Source: Arcuatula senhousia (lineage: Eukaryota > Mollusca > Bivalvia > Mytilida > Mytilidae). Taken from it: DNA of 64,000 bases. Shown in pieces: positions 50,081 to 60,965 of this stretch; positions within the stretch are counted from its first letter, which is position 1, and every line of letters begins with the position of its first letter. The stretch is taken from positions 34,989,512 to 35,053,511 of the forward strand of contig OZ020306.1 of the NCBI GenBank assembly GCA_963971305.1. Reading direction: 5' to 3'. The notes below the pieces were generated by a model. It was not told the origin of the DNA. It ran no database searches and saw nothing but the letters and a program-made list of their open reading frames with translations. The position numbers were made by a program, and so were the translations under genes.

Positions 50081-50339
50081 TGCCGTAATAATAAGCGTCG
50101 TAACAATAAGAAAATTCTTATTGTTACGGTCGTAAAGGATTCGATCTCTGTCCCGTTATCCGTTCCCGGTTTTCATCTTTGCCGTAACAATAAGAATTTC
50201 TTATTGTTACGGTTTTGCCGTAATCGTATCCTGTGCCTATATTTTAATCATCCTGGACAATCATTACATTTGCAATTTTGTTAAAATATACATTTGATCA
50301 GTAATTATGCAAACTTGAAATTGCAAATACCATCCAAAT

Positions 50340-50640
50340 ATTTGTGGACAACACTAAGCGGGGACGAATTAACTTCTTCATGACGTCATTTCCCTGTCAG
50401 AGAATTTCGCGCTTCAGTAGACAACAAACAAAATGTCAACATTCATTCAGCCAGGTTTTGGAGATTTTCGGTGTCAGTATTTAATCATCGCGGTCGTACA
50501 GTATTGACATCAGAAGATCGATTTAGAAACCTGGCGGAAAATAACGGCATGAAGGTTTGACATGTGAGGATATCACGCAGGATTGAAAACTTCCAAGGAT
50601 ACATCTCAGCATCTGACTCTGAGGTAGGACCCTTTCTTTC
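50340..50640 (+). promoter_or_regulatory. Promoter-like, CpG-richer segment with a CRE site and possible first exon
   Basis: The consensus cyclic-AMP response element TGACGTCA lies at 50,381-50,388, in a stretch with more CpG than its surroundings. A candidate 5' splice site (CTCTGAG followed by GTAGGA) is at 50,624. Together they could mark the start of a plus-strand gene whose coding exons lie outside or were not recognised. No TATA box or open frame confirms it. Confidence 0.25.
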
Positions 50641-50986
50641 CATTCTTAAATTTTGTTTTGTCATAGGCTGAGATTAGCTAAATCAGTTCAAGGCTTATTT
50701 ATGATCATGGTGCATTATCGTTCGTATGTAAACATTCCCATATTGTTACGTTGACATGGTGTCATGTTGTTATAGGTGACGTCATTTAGTAATGTTTTAG
50801 TCTGTCGTCATGTAAACACGTCGCCATATTGGAATCCATTGTTATGGTGTTTTTTGTAGGTCACTGACCAACGTTTCGAATAAAGTTTCAATTTCGCACA
50901 AAAACTTGAAAAAAAATCGTTTGAAAATTTAATTGGTTTAGAAATTATATTTTGGCTTCGGCAAAACATAATTTCTGTTAAGTTTC

Positions 50987-51640
50987 TTATGCGAAAACAT
51001 AGCTAAAGCTGGCCTTCGGGGGATTATGGGATTGATTTACAAAATGCTGCATCCGGTTTGCAGCATTAATACACTTGTCATGTGACCTATATTCTACACT
51101 TAGTCGGACTTCGTCCGATATAATATGACATAGGCATGCGAGCACAGCATAATTCTGTAAAATAAATGTAATGTTAACATGTTTAGTGCCATTGTTAACA
51201 TAGTTTAATGAACGAATAAAAAAGATTTTATTTCGAATCGATGCAGTCAAATAAGATTTGAAATAATCGTAGTTATTTTTTGTTGGTTCATTTTCTAGAA
51301 TGTTCAATTTAGGACGAGATGCTTGGGGCGATTGAATGTTAAATAAAAGGCAAGAAAAATCGATTAAATTTGGTTACTACAAAAAATGTAGCAACTCATC
51401 GTCATCAGAATATTTTTTCTCTTTATACATTATTACATAGATAATTTTTGGAATGCGACTAGCAAAATGGGTAATAATTTATTTTCAAATTCACTCCGTT
51501 CCTGTAAAATTTGAGAGCCTTTCCGGACCATGAAAAATCAATATCAGCATTAGGCAAATTTCTCGCGTGAACAAATACTGTAGAGCTCTCTGCTCGAGCG
51601 GGCACTGCCTGCTTGGGAGGTGTGCTCGCTATTAACTATT
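50987..51640 (-). repeat. Repeat family F with an open frame of unknown function
   Basis: On the minus strand a 106-codon frame (51,307-50,987) starts MNILENEPTKNNYDYFKSYL and includes SDEVRLSVEYRSHDKCINAAN. The related copy at 38,690-39,000 starts MNVLENE. The upstream part (51,520-51,640) also matches, so the repeat is longer than the frame. No family is recognised. It may be an element-encoded or captured peptide. Confidence 0.4.
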
Positions 51641-51934
51641 CCATTGATAATTTGGATCAATAAAATGTGATAATTTGGGACGAAGTGTTCGAATTTCACA
51701 CATTTTATCTGCAGAGGCAGACATTTTTGAAAACTTCTAACTTAAAGAGGGTGGTAAAGGGGAATCCCAACACAAAAGGTCTCGGGTTTGTACCGAAACC
51801 TGTTCGTACCTAGGGTAGTTTCGGACCTAAACCTGTTCGTACTGGGACATTTCGTACCAATTTTATAAATAGGTGGGTCCTATCGTACTGATCTTTTAGA
51901 GAAACTGGATAAAGTTATTTGTGTTGTATGTTTT

Positions 51935-52810
51935 TGTCTCGCCTACAAGCAGAGCGGGACATAGGTGTTACTTTACCGGCGGCGGCGGCGTTAACTTTTT
52001 GGAAAAGTTTTATGAGCACCTCCATATCTCAAGAACTATAGGTCCTGGGTTGATGGAACTTGGTATGCATATGCCCCAGTAGTAGCTTAGCACAGTTGCA
52101 TCCCCATCTTTTGACCTTGACCTTGATTTTCCGGTTGAGTGACTTTGACAATTTTCAATACATATAATAGCAATGGAAAAGTTTTGCGAGCACCTCCATA
52201 TCTGAAGAACTATAGGTCCTGGGTTGATGAAACTTGGTATGCATATGCCCCAGTAGTAGATTAGCACAGTTGCATCCCCATCTTTTGACCATGACCTTTA
52301 TTTTCCGGTTGAGTGACTTTGACAATTTTCAATACATATAATAGCAATGGAAAAGTTTTGCGAGCACCTCCATATCTCAAGAACTATAGGTCCTAGGTTG
52401 ATGAAACTTGGTATGCATATGCCCCAGTAGTAGCTTAGCACAGTTGCATCCCCATCTTTTGACTTTGACCTTGATTTTTCAGTTGAGTGACTTTGACAAT
52501 ATCAATACATATAATATTAATGGAAAAGTTTTGCGAGCACCTCCATATCTAAAGAATTGTAAGTCCTAGGTTGATGAAACTTGGTATGCATATGCCTCAG
52601 TAGTAGATTAGCACAGTTACATCCTCATCTTTTGACCTTGACCTTGATTTTTCGGTACTTTGATTATTTTTATTGCATATACATATATATTTGCAATGTT
52701 TAAGTTCTATAAACATTTTTTGATCTCAGAAACTGAAAATCCATGTAAATTCAAAATATAGTGGAAGTAAGAAAGAATAATTGTTTCTGATGGTGCCGGC
52801 AGGCGAGACA
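51935..52810 (+). repeat. Family Q element with four ~174-bp units
   Basis: It starts TGTCTCGCCT and ends AGGCGAGACA, a perfect 10-bp terminal inverted repeat. Near the start is GGCGGCGGCGGCGTTAAC. Four tandem units (marker GCATCCCC at 52,098, 52,272 and 52,446, with a decayed fourth near 52,620) carry TCAAGAACTATAGGTCCTGG and ATCTTTTGACCTTGACC. No target duplication is obvious. Confidence 0.75.
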
Positions 52811-53001
52811 TACTTTAGTGTTTACCCTTGTTTAATTGCAGGTCTAAACGGCAAAAATAGATATTTTACGAATTTTGCTAGGTTTACTTGGTTAACTGAG
52901 GACCAGTGCCAGAGTTCTTTGTTTTGTTTTTGTAAAATTATATTATTGTTTTTCTTAAAAAAAAAATTATGAGTTCATTCGGTAATTGTTTGATCACTTA
53001 T

Positions 53002-53412
53002 ACTCAAATTCAGAATAGTGGTACCTTTTTCAATTGAATTTAAATGACACCAACAGGTTTGCCAATTAGGTGTCTTAAGAGAAGAAAGAGGTTTAATATT
53101 AGGTCAGTGAAGTTGGTCAGCCTGAAACACCTGTTGAAGCATAACTCATAAAAAGAATATCAATTCAGGTAGAAATTTAAATGGATCAAACTGACCATTT
53201 GATCAGTAATTATTGGACAGGTGAGATCCATTTAAATTTCTACCTGAAATGATATGCTTCATGATTTAATACTAACAACAGGTGCTTCATGGCTCACCAA
53301 CTTCACTGACCTAATATTAAACCTCTTTCTTCTCTTTAAGACACCTAATTGGCAAACCTGTTGGTGTCATTTAAATTCAATTGAAAAAGGTACCACTATT
53401 CTGAATTTGAGT
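53002..53412. mobile_element. 411-bp almost fully palindromic MITE
   Basis: The left half (ACTCAAATTCAGAATAGTGG onward) and the right half are reverse complements over nearly the whole length, with the centre near 53,205. A CTCATAAAAAGAATATC-type patch on the left differs from the right. Such snapback MITEs form long hairpins. No clear target duplication was found. Confidence 0.75.
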
Positions 53413-53439
53413 AAAACAACAATCTATCAAATACATATA

Positions 53440-54630
53440 TGATAATTGAGCAGTGTAGCAAAAAAATATTTTTATAATCAATTTCTCAATTCATTCCATT
53501 AGACATTTTAAATTACACTAAACATTGTGAAATAAAAACTAAATACGTTTAAAAACTTAACCCACACATACATGACTTTAACAAAGTATTTTATGGGATT
53601 GTGGTTGTGTATTTCAGTAGTTTTGGTCATTTCTTTTTTTCAGTGATGGAAAATGACAAAAAACCCAGAAAAACATCATGATTATCTGGACTAAGTTATG
53701 ATCAAATTATTTATATATTCCAACTTGAATATCACAATCTTTCTACTGAAAATGTTTAAACTAAATAGGGTCAAAACGACTCGGTTGTAGGTTAAAAAAA
53801 CGACTCAGTTGTAGGCTTGAAACGACCCGGTACGAACGGGAATCGGTATGAAACGACCCGGATTCACACGAAAATATGGATTTTAAAAATGTTGAAAACG
53901 AAGCACGAGTTAGAAAAATCGCAAATCACCAAACACGGCAAAATTAATTAGAATAATTGGGAAATTCAATCAAATTCTTATGATTTTTGAAAAGTTTTTT
54001 AGAATCTCAAGTGATACAACATGTTCCCAATTTTGAAGCAAAAAAGATGATTACGCATGAGAAATAGGTCTTCCAACACAAAACACAGGACTTAAATACA
54101 GGCAAAAATGGAAAACGTACAACCAAGTCAACATGAAACCAGAAATAAAAATCAAAATCAGGAAAATACGGAAAATAAAAACGTTGAAAACCTTGCATGA
54201 AATAACCTTTTACCACCCCCTTCTAAGAAATCCAAATGTTTGGGGTGACAGAACGATACGTCAATTTCGGGTTAGTGCGGAATGGCTGGGGAATCCGGAA
54301 AAAGTTCTTTTATTATAATTTTTTCTAGGCATGACGACTACCAGTGCAATTTAGAGCAATAGATCAAAATAAATATTGCTTTGCTGTTTATTAAAGACAG
54401 AATACTCGATTTTGACAATATTTCTACACACGTAAAAATATTTTTTCAATTGAAGTATTTACCCTTTATAGAGATATCATTGTTTTGATGATCTCACAAT
54501 CATTTTTGAATAAGTCTACAGGGCAGCAAACCAGTTTGACTCACAAACTGGTAAAGTCATGTGATAATTTATGTGTAATTGAGGATTTTTCCGGAAAAGC
54601 AATGACGTATTCTTCTTCCATTCATAGTAT
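53440..54630. other. Stretch without recognised genes
   Basis: AT-rich. Near 53,760-53,870 repeated AAACGACTCGGTTGTAGG and AAACGACCCGGT phrases occur. They may relate to the GTACCGAAACCTGTTCG phrases at 51,790-51,850. No coding region is supported. Confidence 0.35.
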
Positions 54631-54639
54631 TTAGTCTTT

Positions 54640-55510
54640 TGCAATTTTGCAGACTTTTTACATTAAAGAGCTCCCTATGCTCCCATACATGAAAATGGCA
54701 TTGCCTTAAAAGCTCGCAAAGATAACAAATTAAAATCCATTCCATGGATCATGGGGGGGAGATCATTTATGAGGATGCGATTGTTTTCTCACCATTTTTC
54801 TGCGCATGTGCAGACTTTGTTTGAAAACTCCTGAAAATCTGAAAGACTTTTTTTAATGATATTATTTTGGACCTCGTGCAATTTGGCAGACTCTGTAGTA
54901 CATTAGTGAGCTGGCTTTGCTCTCATATAATTAGGAACAATGTGAAAGTATTTCCTGCCATTTTTCTGAGCATGTGCAAACTTTTTTGAAACCTTCCTAA
55001 AATCAGAATGGTGCAAATGAAAGTCTGTGTTCAAATTTTGGGTCTCATGCAATTTGGCAGACTCTACATCATGTATATACAATAATGAGCTTGGCTTTTC
55101 TTGCATATGAAATAAGCATAGCCTTCAAGCTCTCATAGATGAAAACAAATGCTCAGAATTGGACAAGATAATATGGAGAATGGCATAGCCCTAAAAGCTA
55201 AGTAGCGAAAGTACTGAAATCAAATTCTGTCCATGGGAAAGTTAATTTGAGTCGATTGGGACATGATAATTAGAGACAATATGATAGTGTTTCCCGCCAT
55301 CTATATGCACATATGCAGACTTTTTTTGAAAACTTCCAAAAATCTGACTGGCCAAGAACTAAAATTCTTTGATCATATTTTGGGTCTCATGCAATATGGC
55401 AGACTCTTTACATTATTGAGCTTTGCTTCACTCGCATATTAACATGATTAAGGTCAATAAGGGACAATGGGCTATTATTTTCCACTGTTTGAACACATGC
55501 AGACTTTTTG
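54640..55510 (+). repeat. Diverged tandem repeats with a GCAGACT marker
   Basis: Phrases like CATGTGCAGACTTTTTTTG, AAATTTTGGGTCTCATGCAA and GGCAGACTCT..ACAT recur at irregular spacing (about 54,650, 54,885, 55,055 and 55,390). A related single copy is at 57,860-58,030. The family is old. Confidence 0.5.
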
Positions 55511-55970
55511 ATAAGGCAGTGTCTCCTTGTCCCCCTATCATGTTATTATGAAATCATGTATTTTAATGAAACAATACTTTAAAAAATAAATGTTTAAGTG
55601 AATTACCTCAAAGTGGTGAACCAATGCCTAGGTATGTTTCTTTTAGTTGGGAGTCACCTGAATTTCTCATTAAAAGATAAGCTCATTAAATAAAACTAAC
55701 TGCCTTTACAACTCCGGAAAAGTTGTAACCATGTAAGTCATTGGGTCATGATTTAGCTGGAGATGCAAAATTAAACCAAAATGATGCTTTTTCAAATTTG
55801 CTGAATGTTCAAAATGAAAGTGTACCTGTCATGTTTTATGTTTTACGTTTATTTTTGTTTCAAAAGTTACATTTAAGATAGGTTAAGATATAATAAATAA
55901 AAGAAATCACAGACTTTCTTGATTTAAAATATTTTTGAAAAGTTATTGGTAAGGTAAAGATAATACTTTT

Positions 55971-57060
55971 TAGCTTACCTGGACCAAAGGTCCATGTGAG
56001 CTATTGCCATCACCTGGCGTCTGTCGTCGTCTGTCGTCCGTTAACAATTTTTCAAAAACCTTCTCCTCTGAAACTATTGAACAGAATTTAATGAAACTTG
56101 GTATGAATGATCCTTAGGGTGTCCTGCACCAAACTTGTGTTTCAATTTTTGAACCGTCAAAAAACATGGCCGCCGTTACTAAAAATAGACCGGGGGGGGG
56201 GGGGGGGGGTCAGACTACTGTTTTTGGCTTGTAAATCAAAAAGTATAAGAGATAGATGAAAATCTGATGCCACTCTACTGCTTCAGCATCAAAAGTTCTA
56301 CAAAAGTCCCCATTTGGTCGAAGTTGTCAAATGATCCCTTATAGGGGTTACAGCCCCTTAAAGGTGAAAAATAGCGTTTTTTAATGTTTTGGCCTTATAG
56401 AATGAAAACTATTGCAGATAGAGAAAAGCTGTTGGTTGCTTAAATGTTCAACTCATTGAGTTTTACAAAAGTCTTTAAAGGGTCGAAGTTGTCAGATGAC
56501 CCCATATAGGGGTTACGGCCCCTGAAAGACAAAAAATAGTGTTTTTGGCCTATAGAATTAAAACAATTGCAGATAGAGAAAAGCTGTTGCTTGCTTTAAT
56601 GTTCAGCTCATTTAGTCCTACAAAAGTCTCTATAGGGTCGAAGTTGTCAGATGACCCATTATAGGGGTTACAGCCCCTTAAAGGCCAAAAATACTGTTTT
56701 AGGCCTACAGAATGAAAACTATTGCTAAAAGAGAAAAGCTGTTGCTTGCTTAAATTATCAGCTTATTTAGCTCTACAAATGTGTTCTTAGGGTCGAAGTT
56801 GTCAGATGACCTCTTATAGGGATTACAGTCCCTTAAAGGCAAAAAATAGATTTTTTGGTCTATAGAATGAAAACTATTGCAGATAGAGAAAAGCTGTTGA
56901 TTGCTTAAATGTTCAACTCATTGAGTTTTACATAAGTCTTTATAGGGTCCAAGTTGTCAGATGACCCCATATAGGGGTTATGGCCCTTTAAAGACGAAAA
57001 ATAGTGTTTTTTGCAGATAGAGAAAAGCTTTTTCATGCTTAAATGTTCAGGTCATTAATT
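55971..57060 (+). repeat. Family P element, plus strand, without MITE insertion
   Basis: It starts with a hairpin at 55,971-56,003 (GGACC-AAA-GGTCC core), then the GTCGTCGTCTGTCGTCCGTT tract, the conserved segment and about five diverged ~155-bp units. The uninterrupted TTAA site here gives the empty-site reference for the MITE at 25,034. An 18-base G run lies at 56,192-56,209. Confidence 0.8.
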
Positions 57061-57369
57061 TCAGGGTCATCCATCATTGTGTTTTAAGAATCCATTAATT
57101 ATAGTTCTTTTTGAAACATTATTCAAATTGATTTCACATCACTAAAGCTTTGTTAAAATCTATGTTTTCATGAAAACTGGATGCTCGGATGGCTAGTCTT
57201 TAGAGGCTACTTGTCCCCACATGTGGGGATGGGAGACACTGCCTTTTGAAAACCAAGAAATCTCTGTAATTTATGTCAATCTGAACTCGGTGAAAAACCA
57301 CTTTACTCTTCTAATATGGGGTATTTGCTTCAGCCTGAAATGGGGCTGAAACAAATCCGTTTTATCTAG

Positions 57370-57720
57370 CCTTTGACCTGATTTTCCGGTTGGGTGACTT
57401 TGACAAATTTGATACATATAATAGCAATTGAAAAGTTTTGCAAGCACCTCCATATCTCAAGAACTATAAGTCCTAGGTTGATGAAACTTGGTATACATAT
57501 GCCCCAGTAGTAGCTTAGCACAGTTGCATCCCCATCTTTTGACCTTGACCTTGATTTTCCGGTTGAATGACTTTGGTTATTTTTATTGCATATATTAGCA
57601 ATGTTTAAGTTCTATAAACATCTTTTGATCTCAGAAACTGAAAATCCATGTAAATTCAAAATATAGTGGAAGTAAGAAAGAATATTTGTTTCTGATGGTG
57701 CCGGCAGGCGAGACATACAT
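57370..57720 (+). repeat. Family Q copy 3
   Basis: It contains one ~174-bp unit (CAAGAACTATAAGTCCTAGG, ATCTTTTGACCTTGACC) and the right end GGTGCCGGCAGGCGAGACAT. The left end is missing. The last ~140 bp match 52,680-52,815 closely. Confidence 0.7.
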
Positions 57721-58567
57721 TGTACTTTAGTGTTAAATCTTGTTAGTAACAAATGTTTTGTATTTAATTTTCAGTCTTTCCTTTATCGCTGGTTTTTATG
57801 TAATCATGCCTTCATAAGACCCCAAAAATCTGTTCCATGTGAAGGGATAGTTTGGATTAATGGGATTAGATGAAGGGATGTGCACAAATTTCCTGCCTTT
57901 TTCTGCAGACTTTTTCAAAAACTTCCAGTAACTCGAACAAAGTGACCAAATTATTATTTTTGCATTATGCATCTAAATTTTTCAAGTCTCTACTCTCATG
58001 CGATTTGACAGACTTTATACATCAACATACTCACAATATACATGTATATTTGCAACATACCTAGATTGGAATAGTTGTTCAGTAGCATTGGTGGTACAAA
58101 ACCATACATTTGATGGATCCGTCATGACAATGATGAAGATTGTTATGATGCTTTCTTCTGTGTCATTGTTTATTCCTAGTTGAAATTTATTTTTTCAAGT
58201 GAGTGAGTTGGTGTTATACACCCGTGCAACACTATATATATGTTATTTACAGGCGATCATTTTTTCAAACTTACAGGTTTAAACATGCTGCAGTTAGTAT
58301 CATGCTGGGTTTGGTTAAACTTTGAATTTTAGCTAGATATCTAGATTGGACAAAAAAGAAGGAGAAATAAAGTTTTATTCCTTGGTAAAGTTGCATTTAA
58401 TGTTAATTGATCATTTAGGCATTGACTTGTGTATACAATAAAATACTCTTTTTATACAATCATGAGGTCAAGTACGGCAATAAACATTCTACTTAAGTAG
58501 TAGTCCACCTAAGAATCATGCAAAATTGAAGAAAAGTTATTACGACAAGGCTACAGTGGTTTATTTT

Positions 58568-60505
58568 TAACGAAAGATAGATCAAAGTATATAACATAAG
58601 AAATAAATAACAATTTGCTCATATTAACTGCCTGGTCCCAGGAGAAATCTTGCCATTTTGTTACAATGGTTTCTATTGAAATTATTGACAATTTTAAGAG
58701 TTATCTCCCTTTCTTACATTCTATATATTTTTAGCTCACCTGACCCGAAAGGGTAATGTGGCCTATTGCCATCACTTTGCGTCCGTCGTCCGTCCGTCCG
58801 TCGTCTGTTAGCTTTTTTCAAACATCTTCTTCTCTGAAATTGCTTGGCCAATTGCAGCCAATATTGATATGGATGTTCCTTAGGGTATTGTGCAAAAAGT
58901 TTGCATTGGGATTTTTGATACGTCAAAAAACATGGCCGCTGTTACTAAAAATAGAACAGGGGGGTCAAATATAGTTATTTGCAAATAACTCAAAAACGGT
59001 CACAGATATCAAAATTCTGGCATAGGGTAAAAGTGACCAGCACCTCAAGATCTACCTGCCCAGAAATTTTCAAAAAGATCCAACAACCCACAATCTTTTT
59101 AGAAATTTCAGGACAGGTAAATCTTAACATGCTGATCACTTTTGATTCTTGCACAATTTTGATATCTGAAACCATTTTTAAGTTATTAGCAAAAAAATGC
59201 AATTTATCCCTATGTTCTACTTTTAGCCATGGTGGCCATGTTTTTTTACGAATGAAAAATCTGACAATAGAGTTGTAGCAGATAAGCTATTAAACAATGG
59301 AAAATGGTAAATTTTGACGCTTTAAGGGCCATAACTCCTAAAAGAAATGGTTAAACAGCTTTGACCTAAATTACATAAAATGTAGATCTTGACGTGCTTA
59401 ATCATATGCAATTTGAATTGTTTAAATATCTTGTATAGTTTTCAAGATATATAGGGCTAAATAAGTGTAAAATTTTCAAAAAATCCAGAAAAAGGGCAAT
59501 AACTCCTATGTCGATTGTTGGATCTTCTTGAAAATTTCAGAGCAGGTAGATCTTGAGATGCTGATCACTTTTGGATCACATCAGAATTTTGATATCTGTA
59601 ACTATTTTTGAGTAATTAGCAAAAAACTGCAATTTACCCCTATGTTCTATTTTTAGCCATGGCGGCCATATTTTTTGACGAATCAAAAATCCCAACGATA
59701 GAATTGTAGCAATTAGCTATTAAGCAACTGTTCCAAGTTTGGTTGAAGTTGGATGTATGGTGTCAGACAAGTTCATCTTTGAAATTCAGGGGAAAAGTAA
59801 TGAAAAATGGTAAATTTTGACGCTTTAAGGGCCATAACTCCAAAAAGAAATGGTTCTACAGCTTTGACCTAATTACATGAAACGTAGATCTTGACGTGCT
59901 TAATCATATGCAATTGAATTATTAAAATATCTTGTACAGTTTTCAAGATATAGGGCTAAATAAGTGCAAAATTTTGAAAAAAATCCAGAAAAAGGTCAAT
60001 AACTCTTACAAAGGTTGTTGGATCTTTTTGAAAATTTCTGGGCAGGTAGATCTTGAGGTGCTGATCACTTTTACCCTTGCCAGAATTTTGATATCTGTGT
60101 CCGTTTTTGAGTTATTTGCAAAAAACTATATTTGACCCCCCCCCCTGTTCTATTTTTAGTAACAGCGGCCATGTTTTTTTGACGTATCAAAAATCCCAGC
60201 GCAAACTTTTTGCACAATACCCTAAGGAACATCCATATCAAGTTTGGCTGCAATTGGCCAAGCAATTTCAGAGAAGAAGATGTTTGAAAAAAGCTAACGG
60301 ACAACGGACGGACGACGGACGCAAAGTGATGGCAATAGCTAAAAATATATAGAATGTAAGAAAGGGAGATAACTCTTTAAATTGTCAATAATTTCAATAG
60401 AAACCATTGTAACAAAATTGCAAGATTTCTCCTGGGACCAGGCAGTTAATATGAGCAAATTGTTATTTATTTCTTATGTTATATACTTTGAACTATCTTT
60501 CGTTA
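58568..60505. repeat. Long inverted repeat built on family P ends
   Basis: TAACGAAAGATAG at 58,568 is matched by its complement ending at 60,505. The arms, ~600 bp at the left and ~520 bp at the right, share TGCCTGGTCCCAGGAGAAATC, the family P start with its GTCCGTCCGTCC tract, and a GCCTGCTAAAAATAGAACA-like region. The left arm keeps most of a terminal hairpin (58,732-58,775); the right arm has lost it. Between the arms a ~503-bp unit is partly tandem (GACGTGCTTAATCATATGCA at 59,393 and 59,896). Confidence 0.7.
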
Positions 60506-60524
60506 AATTGAACGAATTCAATTC

Positions 60525-60630
60525 AATTGTGCTTAACTAATGCAATTTAAATTTCTGAAATATCTTGGTTAGTTTTTAAGATATTGGGCTTAATAAGTGA
60601 AATTTAAATTGCATATGGTTAAGCACAATA
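60525..60630. repeat. Imperfect 29-bp inverted repeat
   Basis: ATTGTGCTTAAC..TGCAATTTAAATTT and its complement flank a segment with TTTTTAAGATATTGGGCTTA, which itself matches the tandem unit at 59,393. It joins the long inverted repeat to the Penelope element. Confidence 0.55.
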
Positions 60631-60662
60631 ATATCTACAAATAAATAAATAAATAAGATATT

Positions 60663-60894
60663 TTCAGGATTAAAATACCACATGATGTTTTTCGAGTCAA
60701 TTTTATGTCATTCTGTCCTCGTCAGTCGATGTGTGAACATCTCTTTACTTTTTAGCCCCTGAAGAAGGACTTTATGTCCGAAAATTTGGGCATTCTTGTT
60801 TTATTTGTTTTAAAGGTTTTATTTCTTTATATTTCTTATTTAGTTTTTACCTTTTAAATGTGGCTTCACCATCCATTTATTTATCTATTTTATT
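60663..60894 (+). repeat. Left direct repeat (pLTR) of the Penelope-like element
   Basis: The ~232 bp are almost identical to 63,747-63,979 and flank the reverse-transcriptase gene in direct orientation, as in the LTR-like repeats of Penelope elements. At 60,755-60,791 it holds a hammerhead-like fold: GCCC/GGGC outer stem, CTGAAGA, GGAC/GTCC stem with TTTAT loop, and GAAA. Confidence 0.85.
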
Positions 60895-60965
60895 TATACA
60901 CAAGCCACAGTGCAACATACTTTATTTATTTGAATTTACAATTTGTACTCTTACCCGTTGCAACC

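Larger units (their letters stand above)
46131..50237. mobile_element. 4.1-kb nested fold-back element A (Mutator-like) with a 9-bp target duplication
   Basis: The ends are GGCACAGGATACG and its complement, flanked by TATATTTTA on both sides (46,122-46,130 and 50,238-50,246). From outside inwards: ~180-bp TIRs with CGTAACAATAAGAA near-palindromes; palindromic minisatellite arrays in opposite orientation; inverted arms of ~420 bp; and a central 171-bp satellite array. The termini match element B. The right side has ~440 bp (49,640-50,080) with no counterpart on the left. There is no transposase; mobilisation in trans by a MULE enzyme is inferred. Confidence 0.88.

Noticed and set aside
60858..60965. 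Upstream start for the Penelope protein at 60,858
   Set aside because: These codons overlap the direct repeat and encode a hydrophobic stretch atypical of the family; the ATG at 60,966 fits better.
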